Shown here piece after piece: positions 9,351-17,048 of a stretch of DNA of 22,671 nt. The stretch comes from RGIG4576 sp964536025. GTDB lineage: Bacteria; Bacteroidota; Bacteroidia; Bacteroidales; Muribaculaceae. Each line of letters starts with the position of its first letter. Position 1 is the first letter of the stretch. The notes below the pieces were generated by a model, which saw only the letters and a list, made by a program, of their open reading frames with translations, was not told the DNA's origin and did no database searches. The stretch spans positions 1-22,671 of the forward strand of contig CAZHXA010000032.1 in the NCBI GenBank assembly GCA_964536025.1, written 5' to 3'. Both the position numbers and the translations under genes were made by a program.

Positions 9351-10277
9351 GTGGTTCTGATTTCGCAAGTCGGAATTGCTCAAAATTTGAAAGTTGGCGA
9401 GCTTTCTAATGTTGTTCGTTTAACACAAGACGACATCAAGTATGAAAATCCGCAATGGTCGCCCGATGGAAGCAAAATTGCATTCACAGAGTATGGTTAC
9501 AACAATCTTTATGTTATTAACAGTAACGGAAGCAATAAGCAACAATTGTCAAATGGCAAAGGTGTAGGTTTCCGATATGAATGGTGTGCTGATTCTCGCC
9601 GTATTTTGGTGCGTGAGTTGAAACATGAACGTGTGGGGTTGAAAAACCAACGCAAACAAGCAGCTTGGTCTATTGAGCTTAACGGAAAGAAGACTCGTAT
9701 GACTGAGGATGTTGCTCGTATGGATAATGCATCTTGGCAATATGATGCACAAGGTGTTGCAAGTGTTCGCTCATTGGATGCCAAAGTGTTACCGGGAGCT
9801 AAATGCAAGATGATTAAGAGTGCAGCTGTAACAAAATGTTTAGCTAAAGCCAACGTGAGTGTAATAGTTAATGTAGAAGGTTTGTCGGTTGTCGATGGTA
9901 ATGGCATTAAGAAGGTTATAAATGCAAAACCATCGTTCTGTCCGGCATTGTCGCCCGATGGGAAAAAAATAGCATTTGTTGAAGGTAACGACATCTATAC
10001 TATCAATATCGACGGTAGTAGCAAAAAGAAAATCACACGAGGATTCAATCCTGCATGGGTAAACAATTCACAGATTGTTTTTGAAAACAGTGTTGATGAC
10101 GGTCACACATTTACAGCGAGCGACTTGTATATCATCAATGCATCGGGTAGTGGTTTGAAAGCTCTTACTATGACAAATAATCGCATTGAGATGTGTCCGA
10201 GTGTATCACCTGACGGCAAATATTTGGTGTTTACATCATTTGACGATGGTCAAGTGTATAAGGCAGAATTGAAATAA
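9351..10277 (+). CDS. Exported PD40/TolB-like beta-propeller protein
   Basis: The main open frame has 308 codons from a GTG at 9351, but the true start is probably the out-of-frame ATG at 9298. The frame continues left of the GTG as IRKLLLS, completing a signal peptide ending GIAQ, with mature protein from about NLKVGELS. At least three PD40 (WD40-like TolB) blades are readable: NPQWSPDGSKIAFTE, CPALSPDGKKIAFVEGNDIYTINIDG and CPSVSPDGKYLVFTS. Such propellers bind proteins or glycans in the periplasm or outside the cell; no catalytic residues are recognisable. Unlike the large neighbours it has no sorting-type tail and ends at VYKAELK. The next gene, an amidase, starts 44 bases later with no -7 box between them, so the two are probably one operon. 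It may be a binding partner or regulator of that amidase (inference). Confidence 0.75.
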   Translation: MVLISQVGIAQNLKVGELSNVVRLTQDDIKYENPQWSPDGSKIAFTEYGYNNLYVINSNGSNKQQLSNGKGVGFRYEWCADSRRILVRELKHERVGLKNQRKQAAWSIELNGKKTRMTEDVARMDNASWQYDAQGVASVRSLDAKVLPGAKCKMIKSAAVTKCLAKANVSVIVNVEGLSVVDGNGIKKVINAKPSFCPALSPDGKKIAFVEGNDIYTINIDGSSKKKITRGFNPAWVNNSQIVFENSVDDGHTFTASDLYIINASGSGLKALTMTNNRIEMCPSVSPDGKYLVFTSFDDGQVYKAELK

Positions 10278-10321
10278 GATGTCGAGAAACAGAAATAAAT
10301 AACTTCAAACTATAAATTCCA

Positions 10322-13300
10322 ATGAAAAAAATAATATATTCACTGATTTTGTTAATCAGTTTGGTTGTTCCACAAAAGATGTATGCAGCTTGGAACAATT
10401 ATACAATCGTTCTTGACCCCGGTCATGGAGGAGATGACCCGGGTGCTGTCTACAACGGTTCATCTGTTGATGATCATACAGAGGCATGGCTTGTGCTTCA
10501 GTGTGCTCAAAATGTAAAAGATCATTTGACTGAATTGGGTGCGAATGTATATATGACTCGTACTATTAATAATTTTTCCGGTGAAGTGGGTTTGTCAACT
10601 CGCCGTGCATATTGCTATACTTATGATTCTGATGTGTTTGTCTCATTTCACTTGAATGCGGCAAATGCATCGGCTCATGGAACAGAAACTTGGTATTACT
10701 ACGATGGCAGTTACAACTTGGCAACATACATTCAATCTGGTTTGATAAACAAGTTTAGTAGCGTTGACGGCTCCGGAGGTTATGAAATGATTGACCGTGG
10801 TATCAAAAACAATGGTTGGACAGTAATCACTGCCGGTGAATATTATCCGGCGGTATTGACTGAAGGCTTGTTTGTAGATTGTTACAGCGATTGGCAACTT
10901 ATAAAAGAGAAAAACAGTTCAGGATTCAATGCATGGGCTGATGGACACTTGAAAGGTATCTATGATTATCTAAACTACTATGGTTATTACAGTGTTACTG
11001 AGCCGGAATATAATGGTGCAGGGGGTAGCGGTGTAAATGAGACCCCGTATATTTCGGTAAGTAGCAACAAGGTTTACCTTAGCTGTGTTGCAGGAGAAAC
11101 TGCGTCAGCCGAAGTGGTTATAGAAGGACAACAACTAAATAGATGGACAACCATAACATTGTCAAGTAAGTGTGAGGGTGTGTTCAGTGTCAATAAGAAT
11201 GGGTTGAATGTTAGTGGTGATACACATACATTTGATGAAAAAGATTTTGAAGATCCGGAGAAACCTAAGATTAAAATCACATTCAGCCCGCAAAAAGCCG
11301 GTACATATAGCGGAGATAACGATAAGGATGGATATGAAGATTATGTAATTACGCTTGAAAGTTTAGACGTCAAAGGTAATAAGGTTTATCAATGGATTAC
11401 ATTGAGTGGTGTGGCAACAGAGCCTCCATTGTCGTTCAACGAAGGTTGGGTTTTAAGTGAAAATAAAAACAATTTGACCGCAAATGGCTGGGATGCATCT
11501 AAAGTGCGTAATATGGATGTTAAAAACGGTAAAATATATGCAGTTTATGAACATTCAAAAATAAAAGTAATCGATGCATACACCGGAAAACCTCTTTATG
11601 ACTTGAGTAACGAAGGAGTAACAGGTGGTATCCTTGCTCTTTGTGATGTACGCGTATTTGAAGGCAAAGTAGTAGCTTCAAACTTGGGTGGTATCGACGG
11701 TCAAGGAAATACTCACGACTTGCGAATCTACACTTGGGATAATCCAAACAGTTCATCTGAAGCTCCAAATGTTACTGTAATAAGCTATGAAACATTGAAA
11801 GAAAATAATATCACCCGTTTGGGCGACTATATAGGCTTGGGTGGAGACTGGAACAAGACTGACGGTAGCCGTATCATCTTTGCATACAACAACCTTAATC
11901 AGGTTGAAGGAGTAACAGGAGGAACCTACATTATTGAATTCCCTATAAAGGATAATGTAATAGGTACAACACCGAGCAAGCTCATTCAAGTAAAAGATAA
12001 CAGCGGAGCAAATCTATATGCCGGTGCATCTATTCGTGTTTATCCTACAAGCTACGGATATATGTTGGACGGCTCTCAATGTGCACCTTCCAAACTTGAT
12101 ACTAATGGAAATCGATTAGACTATATGGATGGTTATAAAACTTGGGGTAACGTATATCGTCAATTTGAACATAAAGGAGTAACTTATGGTGTAACGCTTG
12201 ATTTCAATGATAAAACATTCACATCTACAGATACAGAGGGAAATCCTGTTCAAAGCGATGAAGATAAGGCTAAAAATTATACCGGAGGTTTCATGCGTTT
12301 GCTTAAAGTTTCTGATGATAGTAATTCCGCTTCATATCGTCAACCTATCAACTTGGCAGAATATCCAAAAGAACACTTAGCTAACACTGAACGCAATACT
12401 AACTGTACAGGTAATGTTGTAATTAATACTAAAGACGATGGTACAGTTGAAGCTTGGGTTATCAGTACCGGTCAAGGTGTCGCATTCTTTACTTCAAGTG
12501 AAGCACCTGTTGTAGCAACTCCATCGATTGAAGTAAACAACAGCACAGTGAATTTGACTGCTAATGTAGGTGAATCGGACAACGAGACAATAATTGTCAA
12601 CGGTTACAACTTGATAAATGATATTACAGCAAGCATAAGTGGCGAAGATGCCAGTATGTTTACGCTTTCTACATTAAGCATTGATATAGCTGATGCTGAA
12701 GGTGCAATCACAGTAATTTATGAACCGAATGCAAAAGGTAACCATAGTGCTATTCTAACTTTGTCAACAGAAGGGGCAGAAGATGTTACTGTAACTCTTA
12801 ATGGTACAGCAATGTCGTCATCAGAGTCATTAGCATATACATTGACTAAAAATTGGTCTCATACAACCGGTCATGTGGAACCATCGGGAGCCGGTTTTGG
12901 CTGGAGTACCGGTTTTGATGGTAAAATTTACTTTAATGACAACAAAGACGAGAATGCACCTAAGTTGATGTATTGGGACATAAATGGTTTACACACAGTA
13001 GGAACTTCAACAACCGGTTCAGCTATAACTTCAGATGAAGCAGGAAACATTATAGTCAGTGTAGGTTATTCCACATCGGCAAACACATTTAAGGTACTTC
13101 CTAAAGAAGGCAACACTTGGCAAGACTTGACTATCAATCTTCCTAATGGTGTTGAACCTGCAATTACCAAATATATAGGTAAAGCCATAGGTAACATAAT
13201 GAGCGAAAACGGTGGTGTGATGTGTATCATCCCAAATAATGCAAATAAAGTTGCCAAGGTGACAATCAGCAACGGAACATTTAAATCTTCAAAGGCAATT

Positions 13301-13975
13301 GACGTATCATCGGTAATCACTAATGCAGATGCAGAGACCTTTGCTATGCCGTTGACATCCGACATTAATAGTGATGAAATTGCTGTGAGAATACGTGGTA
13401 ATAAGCACTTCTATCACAACACCAATAGTACTACATTTAAGGCGTATGCTGACAATGGTATCACAACCACTCAAGGTGGAACATTCTTCAAAATGGGTGG
13501 TAAGCAGTTTGCAGTAGAACCTATCGGTGAATCTTATGGTGACGGATTCCAAATAGTTGATATAGCTAATAATACAGTCGTAGCTACTAATAATTATACC
13601 GTTAAGGGAGTTAAAACTCCGTCTCCAAACTGTATTACAGCTGAGGTGTTGGATAATAAAACAGTGAAACTTTATCAATATGTTCCTGGTACTATAGCTG
13701 CAGAATTTACATTCTCTCAAGCTCTTACAGTAGGTGTTGAGGGAATCGTTGAATCGGCTGTCAAGATGAGCGTTGCAACCGATGGTCAAATAATAAGAGT
13801 AGCCGGTGTAGAAGCTGTAGACGTTGAGGTTTACTCAATAGCAGGAGCTCTTGTAGGAAAATCTAATGGAACTAACGAGGTAGATCTTGGCGGTAACGCA
13901 ACAGGTATCTATATTGTTAAGGTTATCGATGTAGAAGGTAGCACTCATGTTGCTAAAATTTCTTATCGCAACTAA
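10322..13975 (+). CDS. Secreted N-acetylmuramoyl-L-alanine amidase (Amidase_3) with Ig-like and propeller modules and T9SS-type tail
   Basis: The 1217-residue product begins with a signal peptide (about residues 1-22, ending MYAA). Residues about 26-225 form an Amidase_3 zinc domain, which cuts the bond between N-acetylmuramic acid and L-alanine in peptidoglycan. His35 (LDPGHGG), Glu54 (HTEAW) and His110 (VSFHLNA) match the zinc ligands, and Glu181 (LTEGLF) the catalytic glutamate, so it looks active. A first Ig-like module (about 235-370, ISVSSNKVYLS) resembles a second one (IEVNNSTVNLT), each preceding a propeller-like segment. The end (VDVEVYSIAGALV, NATGIYIVKV, HVAKISYRN) matches a T9SS type A sorting tail. 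The segment YQYVPG is shared with the GHL10 protein (FLYVPG). Probably the second gene of an operon with the PD40 protein. The non-catalytic modules are tentative; the enzyme assignment is firm. Confidence 0.9.
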   Translation: MKKIIYSLILLISLVVPQKMYAAWNNYTIVLDPGHGGDDPGAVYNGSSVDDHTEAWLVLQCAQNVKDHLTELGANVYMTRTINNFSGEVGLSTRRAYCYTYDSDVFVSFHLNAANASAHGTETWYYYDGSYNLATYIQSGLINKFSSVDGSGGYEMIDRGIKNNGWTVITAGEYYPAVLTEGLFVDCYSDWQLIKEKNSSGFNAWADGHLKGIYDYLNYYGYYSVTEPEYNGAGGSGVNETPYISVSSNKVYLSCVAGETASAEVVIEGQQLNRWTTITLSSKCEGVFSVNKNGLNVSGDTHTFDEKDFEDPEKPKIKITFSPQKAGTYSGDNDKDGYEDYVITLESLDVKGNKVYQWITLSGVATEPPLSFNEGWVLSENKNNLTANGWDASKVRNMDVKNGKIYAVYEHSKIKVIDAYTGKPLYDLSNEGVTGGILALCDVRVFEGKVVASNLGGIDGQGNTHDLRIYTWDNPNSSSEAPNVTVISYETLKENNITRLGDYIGLGGDWNKTDGSRIIFAYNNLNQVEGVTGGTYIIEFPIKDNVIGTTPSKLIQVKDNSGANLYAGASIRVYPTSYGYMLDGSQCAPSKLDTNGNRLDYMDGYKTWGNVYRQFEHKGVTYGVTLDFNDKTFTSTDTEGNPVQSDEDKAKNYTGGFMRLLKVSDDSNSASYRQPINLAEYPKEHLANTERNTNCTGNVVINTKDDGTVEAWVISTGQGVAFFTSSEAPVVATPSIEVNNSTVNLTANVGESDNETIIVNGYNLINDITASISGEDASMFTLSTLSIDIADAEGAITVIYEPNAKGNHSAILTLSTEGAEDVTVTLNGTAMSSSESLAYTLTKNWSHTTGHVEPSGAGFGWSTGFDGKIYFNDNKDENAPKLMYWDINGLHTVGTSTTGSAITSDEAGNIIVSVGYSTSANTFKVLPKEGNTWQDLTINLPNGVEPAITKYIGKAIGNIMSENGGVMCIIPNNANKVAKVTISNGTFKSSKAIDVSSVITNADAETFAMPLTSDINSDEIAVRIRGNKHFYHNTNSTTFKAYADNGITTTQGGTFFKMGGKQFAVEPIGESYGDGFQIVDIANNTVVATNNYTVKGVKTPSPNCITAEVLDNKTVKLYQYVPGTIAAEFTFSQALTVGVEGIVESAVKMSVATDGQIIRVAGVEAVDVEVYSIAGALVGKSNGTNEVDLGGNATGIYIVKVIDVEGSTHVAKISYRN

Positions 13976-14011
13976 TAATCGATAGTTTTTAGGATATAAT
14001 TATTATATGTT

Positions 14012-14055
14012 ATCATGGCTGACTTCATTAAAAAAGTCAGCCATGATTATTTTTA
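14012..14055 (+). terminator. Terminator after the first amidase gene
   Basis: A perfect 14-bp stem (14012-14025 with 14034-14047) closes an 8-base loop and is followed by tatttttaat. It lies between convergent genes. The minus-strand side lacks a T run, so its use by the glycosyltransferase transcript is uncertain. Confidence 0.85.
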
Positions 14056-14114
14056 ATAATGTGTGTAAAAATGCATCAGAAATAGAGCCGAAAATGAGTG
14101 TTCGGGCATTTTTC

Positions 14115-14903
14115 TTAGAAAATCTGTCGGTTAAACAGCTTGTTGATATAATTAAATACGCGAGACCATGTTCTTTGATAGTGTAAAGGTCCGCCTAATT
14201 GTTCATTAAAAAAGTCACGATGCCTTTTGTTAAGAGTGTCTATAACAAAGTGCTTTAGTTTGCGGTCGGCAATGCGTTTAGAGCCTTTTCTAATGCGATA
14301 ATATAATCCTACAGAAGGCAATTTTACGACCTTTCCTCCATTTTTAAGTATAGAAATCCAAAAATCCCAATCTTCGGTAGCTCTAATTTCTTCGCAATAA
14401 CCACCCACTTTTTCCCAATCTTTTTTCCAATAAAGTCCGGATACGGGTATCATGTTGCGTCGAGCCAAAAGCCTTAAAGAGAAAGGTTTTAAATTCCATT
14501 TACCTTTTTTGTCTCCAAAGAATTCAGCTTGAGAATAAACTACTTTTATTTCGGGGTCAGATAATATCACGGTTACAGCTTCGCTTAAAAAATCGGGTGA
14601 AATTTTGTCATCTGAATCAAGAGGAAAGATTAAATCACCCATGGCAAGGCTAATTGCATTGTTTCGTGCTTTGCATACTCCTGAATTTTGTTGAGTGAAG
14701 ACTTTTATTCGATTATCTTTTTCAGCATAACTTTTGGCAATGTCGAGAGAAGAATCGGAAGAACCGTCATCCATTAAAACAATCTCAAAGGCTTGGTAAG
14801 ATGAAGCCAAAACCGATTCGATAGTCTCCCCAAGGAATTTCTCCATGTTATATATGGGGATGATTATAGAAACAACCGGTAATTTTTCTTGATTTATGCT
14901 CAT
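14115..14903 (-). CDS. Family 2 glycosyltransferase (GT-A fold)
   Basis: Cytosolic or membrane-associated inverting sugar transferase using a nucleotide-sugar donor. In its 262 residues the N-terminal strand PVVSIIIPIYNMEKFLGETIESVL (about 9-32) and the donor-binding MDDGSSDSS (44-52) are classical GT2 features. The metal-binding DxD motif is DSD at 96-98 (FPLDSDDK). The acceptor-side acidic motif is in ATEDWDFW (about 175-182), a likely catalytic base. The basic C-terminus (KLKHFVIDTLNKRHRDFF) may contact membrane or acceptor. The start lies 2 bases after the stop of the preceding minus-strand gene, so the two are co-transcribed and possibly co-translated. Probable role in cell-surface polysaccharide, lipopolysaccharide or glycoprotein assembly, but donor and acceptor are not predictable. 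No other polysaccharide genes are visible around it. Confidence 0.92.
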   Translation of the reverse strand: MSINQEKLPVVSIIIPIYNMEKFLGETIESVLASSYQAFEIVLMDDGSSDSSLDIAKSYAEKDNRIKVFTQQNSGVCKARNNAISLAMGDLIFPLDSDDKISPDFLSEAVTVILSDPEIKVVYSQAEFFGDKKGKWNLKPFSLRLLARRNMIPVSGLYWKKDWEKVGGYCEEIRATEDWDFWISILKNGGKVVKLPSVGLYYRIRKGSKRIADRKLKHFVIDTLNKRHRDFFNEQLGGPLHYQRTWSRVFNYINKLFNRQIF

Positions 14904-14905
14904 AA

Positions 14906-15622
14906 TTATATTTTATCCAATCCTTTTGTAAATTTCAACCAATAGTATTTTAACGGATTGGTGTATTTTAATAATTTCCACGGACGGCTACCGTGAGGGC
15001 GATGCCACACAGGATTGTTGGTATATAGGTAATTCTTGAACCCGTGTTTAAGCGATTCGTGCGATATTGTAACATCATGCCAATGTTTTTCGGGATTTAG
15101 TTCATTAAAATCAAAAACTTGTAAATAATCAAGAGTGAGTAGGGTGCAGCAAAAGCTAAAACGCTTGCGAGTGCTGAATTCTTTGTTTTCTTTACCTTTA
15201 GCATAAAGGTAAGGGAAGTTTATTACACCGTTTTCATCTACTGTTACAGCAGCAGCCATTCCGCAATCTTTATTTTGCGATGCTTTGTCAAAAAGAGTTT
15301 GTAGAGTGTCGGGTTTCACTATAACATCCGATTCCACGATAAGAAGTCCGCAGTTGTCTTCAATAGCTCTTTTTTGTGACATTTGTAGAACCATAAGATA
15401 ATTAGGAGACGGATGATTGGTAATATCTTTTAAATTTACCAATTCAAATCCGGTTTTTTTTGCAGCTTCTTCAAGTTTTGCCGTATTTTCTTCAGTGCTG
15501 AAGTCGTTGAAAACAGTGTATTTAACCGGTACGGAAAAATTGGAAGCCATAATGGCTTCGATGGTTTGCAGAGTCAAATCTATTGAGTCTTTGACAGGAG
15601 TTATAATGTGAAAGCCTTTCAT
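14906..15622 (-). CDS. Glycosyltransferase-like protein (GT-A / family 2-like)
   Basis: The 238-residue product opens with FHIITPVKDSIDLTLQTIEAIM, then YTVFNDFSTEEN, which fits a GT-A nucleotide-sugar binding half. LIVESDVIVKPDTL (about 94-107) holds an ESDV in the position of the usual DxD; this variant keeps one aspartate. The central part SFCCTLLTLDYLQ and HWHDVTISHESLKHG resembles the acceptor half of GT2 enzymes, and the C-terminus is basic and aromatic (WKLLKYTNPLKYYWLKF), possibly membrane-associated. It is the first gene of a two-gene unit with the glycosyltransferase at 14115-14903. A TATCTTTG box lies 27 bases upstream of its ATG. Because of the atypical DxD, I am less sure that it is catalytically ordinary than for its partner. 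Confidence 0.82.
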   Translation of the reverse strand: MKGFHIITPVKDSIDLTLQTIEAIMASNFSVPVKYTVFNDFSTEENTAKLEEAAKKTGFELVNLKDITNHPSPNYLMVLQMSQKRAIEDNCGLLIVESDVIVKPDTLQTLFDKASQNKDCGMAAAVTVDENGVINFPYLYAKGKENKEFSTRKRFSFCCTLLTLDYLQVFDFNELNPEKHWHDVTISHESLKHGFKNYLYTNNPVWHRPHGSRPWKLLKYTNPLKYYWLKFTKGLDKI

Positions 15623-15648
15623 TACGATGACGATGTTTTAATAATATG

Positions 15649-15656
15649 CAAAGATA
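15649..15656 (-). promoter_or_regulatory. -7 box for the glycosyltransferase pair
   Basis: On the minus strand the sequence is TATCTTTG, a perfect match to the box seen before the GHL10 and MATE genes. It lies between the RNase H stop and the glycosyltransferase ATG, suggesting independent transcription. No clear -33 element. Confidence 0.6.
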
Positions 15657-15686
15657 TAATAAAAATGAATAAAAATTGATGGTTGG

Positions 15687-16331
15687 TTATTTGCGACCGA
15701 AATCAGCCGGAATTTCTCCCCATTCCTCAGTTTTCCATTTTAGAATTAGAGTGTTGTAGGTGTTTTCTTGAAGCCATTTTTCGGCACGCTTTACAATATC
15801 AAAAAGTTGGGCATTTTCGGCACAAACAACGATTTTGCTTTTACATTTTTTGTCTCTTACCCAAGCCAAAGCTGTTATACTGTCGCTGTAGATGACTTTT
15901 ATCGGGCTGTTTTGTTTTTTTAGCATAGCAAGACCATGAACAATGGCTAAAAATTCGCCTATGTTGTTACTTGCTTTAGGGAAAGGTCCCTTGTGAAACA
16001 GTCTTGCACCCGATTTAACGTCTACACCTTGATATTCCATGATACCCGGATTACCGCTACAAGCTGCATCTACGGCTATACTGTCGGTGATGATTTCAGG
16101 AATGGCTTCATAATTGACGAGTGAAACCGGTGCATTGGCAATGGAACGAAGTATTCCCATTTCATCGGCGGGGTTGCCACGAAAAGCTCTGATAGCTTCT
16201 TCTTGAGTATTGTAACTTTTGTATTTTGCGTTGGGATAATTTGTAACACGTAGTTTACATTCTTCCCAAGAATCGCATATTCCGGGAATGGTTCCTTCCC
16301 ACACAACATACCATTTAAATTTTTTAGACAT
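15687..16331 (-). CDS. Ribonuclease H1 with viroplasmin (hybrid-binding) N-terminal domain
   Basis: Cleaves the RNA strand of RNA-DNA hybrids such as R-loops and primer remnants. Of the 214 residues, about 5-52 form a viroplasmin/HBD-like module (KWYVVWEGTIPGICDSWEEC, then YKSYNTQEEAIRAF) like that of eukaryotic RNase H1, which binds hybrids. Residues about 83-214 form the RNase H domain. The four acidic metal ligands appear as Asp88 (AVDAACSGNPG), Glu126 (NNIGEFLAI), Asp150 (IYSDSITALAWV) and Asp210 (IPADFGRK), so it should be active. This two-domain form is common in Bacteroidales, so the symbol is left empty rather than assigned to rnhA. It is divergent from aroK; only an imperfect minus-strand -7 candidate (TAACTTTA, 16355-16362) is seen in the shared intergenic region. 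Confidence 0.94.
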   Translation of the reverse strand: MSKKFKWYVVWEGTIPGICDSWEECKLRVTNYPNAKYKSYNTQEEAIRAFRGNPADEMGILRSIANAPVSLVNYEAIPEIITDSIAVDAACSGNPGIMEYQGVDVKSGARLFHKGPFPKASNNIGEFLAIVHGLAMLKKQNSPIKVIYSDSITALAWVRDKKCKSKIVVCAENAQLFDIVKRAEKWLQENTYNTLILKWKTEEWGEIPADFGRK

Positions 16332-16374
16332 AAAACATTCTGTATTTATGGCAGTAAAGTTACGATTTTTTCCT

Positions 16375-16382
16375 TACTTTTG
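16375..16382 (+). promoter_or_regulatory. -7 box of aroK
   Basis: TACTTTTG fits TAnnTTTG and lies 23 bases upstream of the aroK ATG. No recognisable -33 TTG is present at the usual distance. Confidence 0.5.
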
Positions 16383-16405
16383 CGTAATTACTATAATGAT
16401 ACTAT

Positions 16406-16951
16406 ATGAAACCTGTTTTTCTGATAGGATATATGGGTAGTGGCAAGACTACTATGGGGCGTTCTCTTTCGAAAGCGATGCAAAAAGAATTTATCGACCT
16501 TGATTTATATATTGAGGCTCGATATAGGCATAGTATAAAGGAGATATTTGCCGAGAGAGGAGAAGATGGATTCAGAGTTATTGAGCGAAATGTGTTGCAT
16601 GAAGTAGCCGAATTTGAAGACGTAATAGTAGCTTGCGGTGGTGGTACTCCTTGTCATTTTGATAATATGGAGTATATGAATACTCGTGGAATAACGGTTT
16701 TGCTTAATGCTTCGCATGAAGCCCTTATGCGTAGGCTTACAATACCATCGGCAAAAAGTAAGCGTCCTATTATAGCCGAAAAAACTGATGAGGAATTGTC
16801 TCAATTTATAAAAGATGCGTTGAATCTTCGTATGCCTTTCTATAATTGTGCAACTTTGCATTTTGATTCAAGTTATTTGGAAAGTGTAGAACAAGTAGCC
16901 GATTCTACTGAAAAGCTAAAAAAGGCTATTATATTGAAGGTTGACGAATAA
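16406..16951 (+). CDS. aroK: Shikimate kinase
   Basis: ATP-dependent kinase making shikimate-3-phosphate, the fifth step of the shikimate pathway to aromatic amino acids. The 181-residue product carries Walker A GYMGSGKT (8-15) and shikimate-contacting acids in IDLDLYIE (Asp31 and Asp33). Arg57 (GFRVIE) and the GGGTP loop (78-82) complete that side of the site. The lid arginine lies in KSKRPII (Arg120), and a substrate-binding Arg142 in LRMPFY. Length and motif order are normal. Other aro genes are not in view. It is transcribed alone, convergent with the capsid-like cassette, and the two are separated by a strong hairpin. Assignment to aroK rather than a shikimate-kinase-like paralogue rests on the complete motif set. 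Confidence 0.96.
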   Translation: MKPVFLIGYMGSGKTTMGRSLSKAMQKEFIDLDLYIEARYRHSIKEIFAERGEDGFRVIERNVLHEVAEFEDVIVACGGGTPCHFDNMEYMNTRGITVLLNASHEALMRRLTIPSAKSKRPIIAEKTDEELSQFIKDALNLRMPFYNCATLHFDSSYLESVEQVADSTEKLKKAIILKVDE

Positions 16952-16972
16952 ATAACGATGTAAAAAATATAA

Positions 16973-17011
16973 AAGATGTTGTTCAAACGATTAAATGTTG
17001 AACAACATCTT
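16973..17011. terminator. Bidirectional terminator between aroK and the capsid-like gene
   Basis: A perfect 14-bp stem (16973-16986 with 16998-17011) closes an 11-base loop. T-rich sequence follows on the right and an A-rich tract precedes on the left, so it can serve both convergent genes. Confidence 0.82.
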
Positions 17012-17048
17012 CTTCTTTTCATAGGCAGATTATCTGTTTATTGTGTTT

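Noticed and set aside
9509..9994. Minus-strand open frame of 161 codons opposite the PD40 gene
   Set aside because: The plus strand encodes clear PD40 blades; the antisense product has no recognisable domain or start signal.
13307..13789. Minus-strand open frame of 160 codons opposite the first amidase
   Set aside because: Shadow frame of a continuous 1217-codon gene with no independent evidence.
16355..16362. Minus-strand TAACTTTA as the RNase H -7 box
   Set aside because: One mismatch at the invariant final G and no -33 element; too weak to list as a feature.
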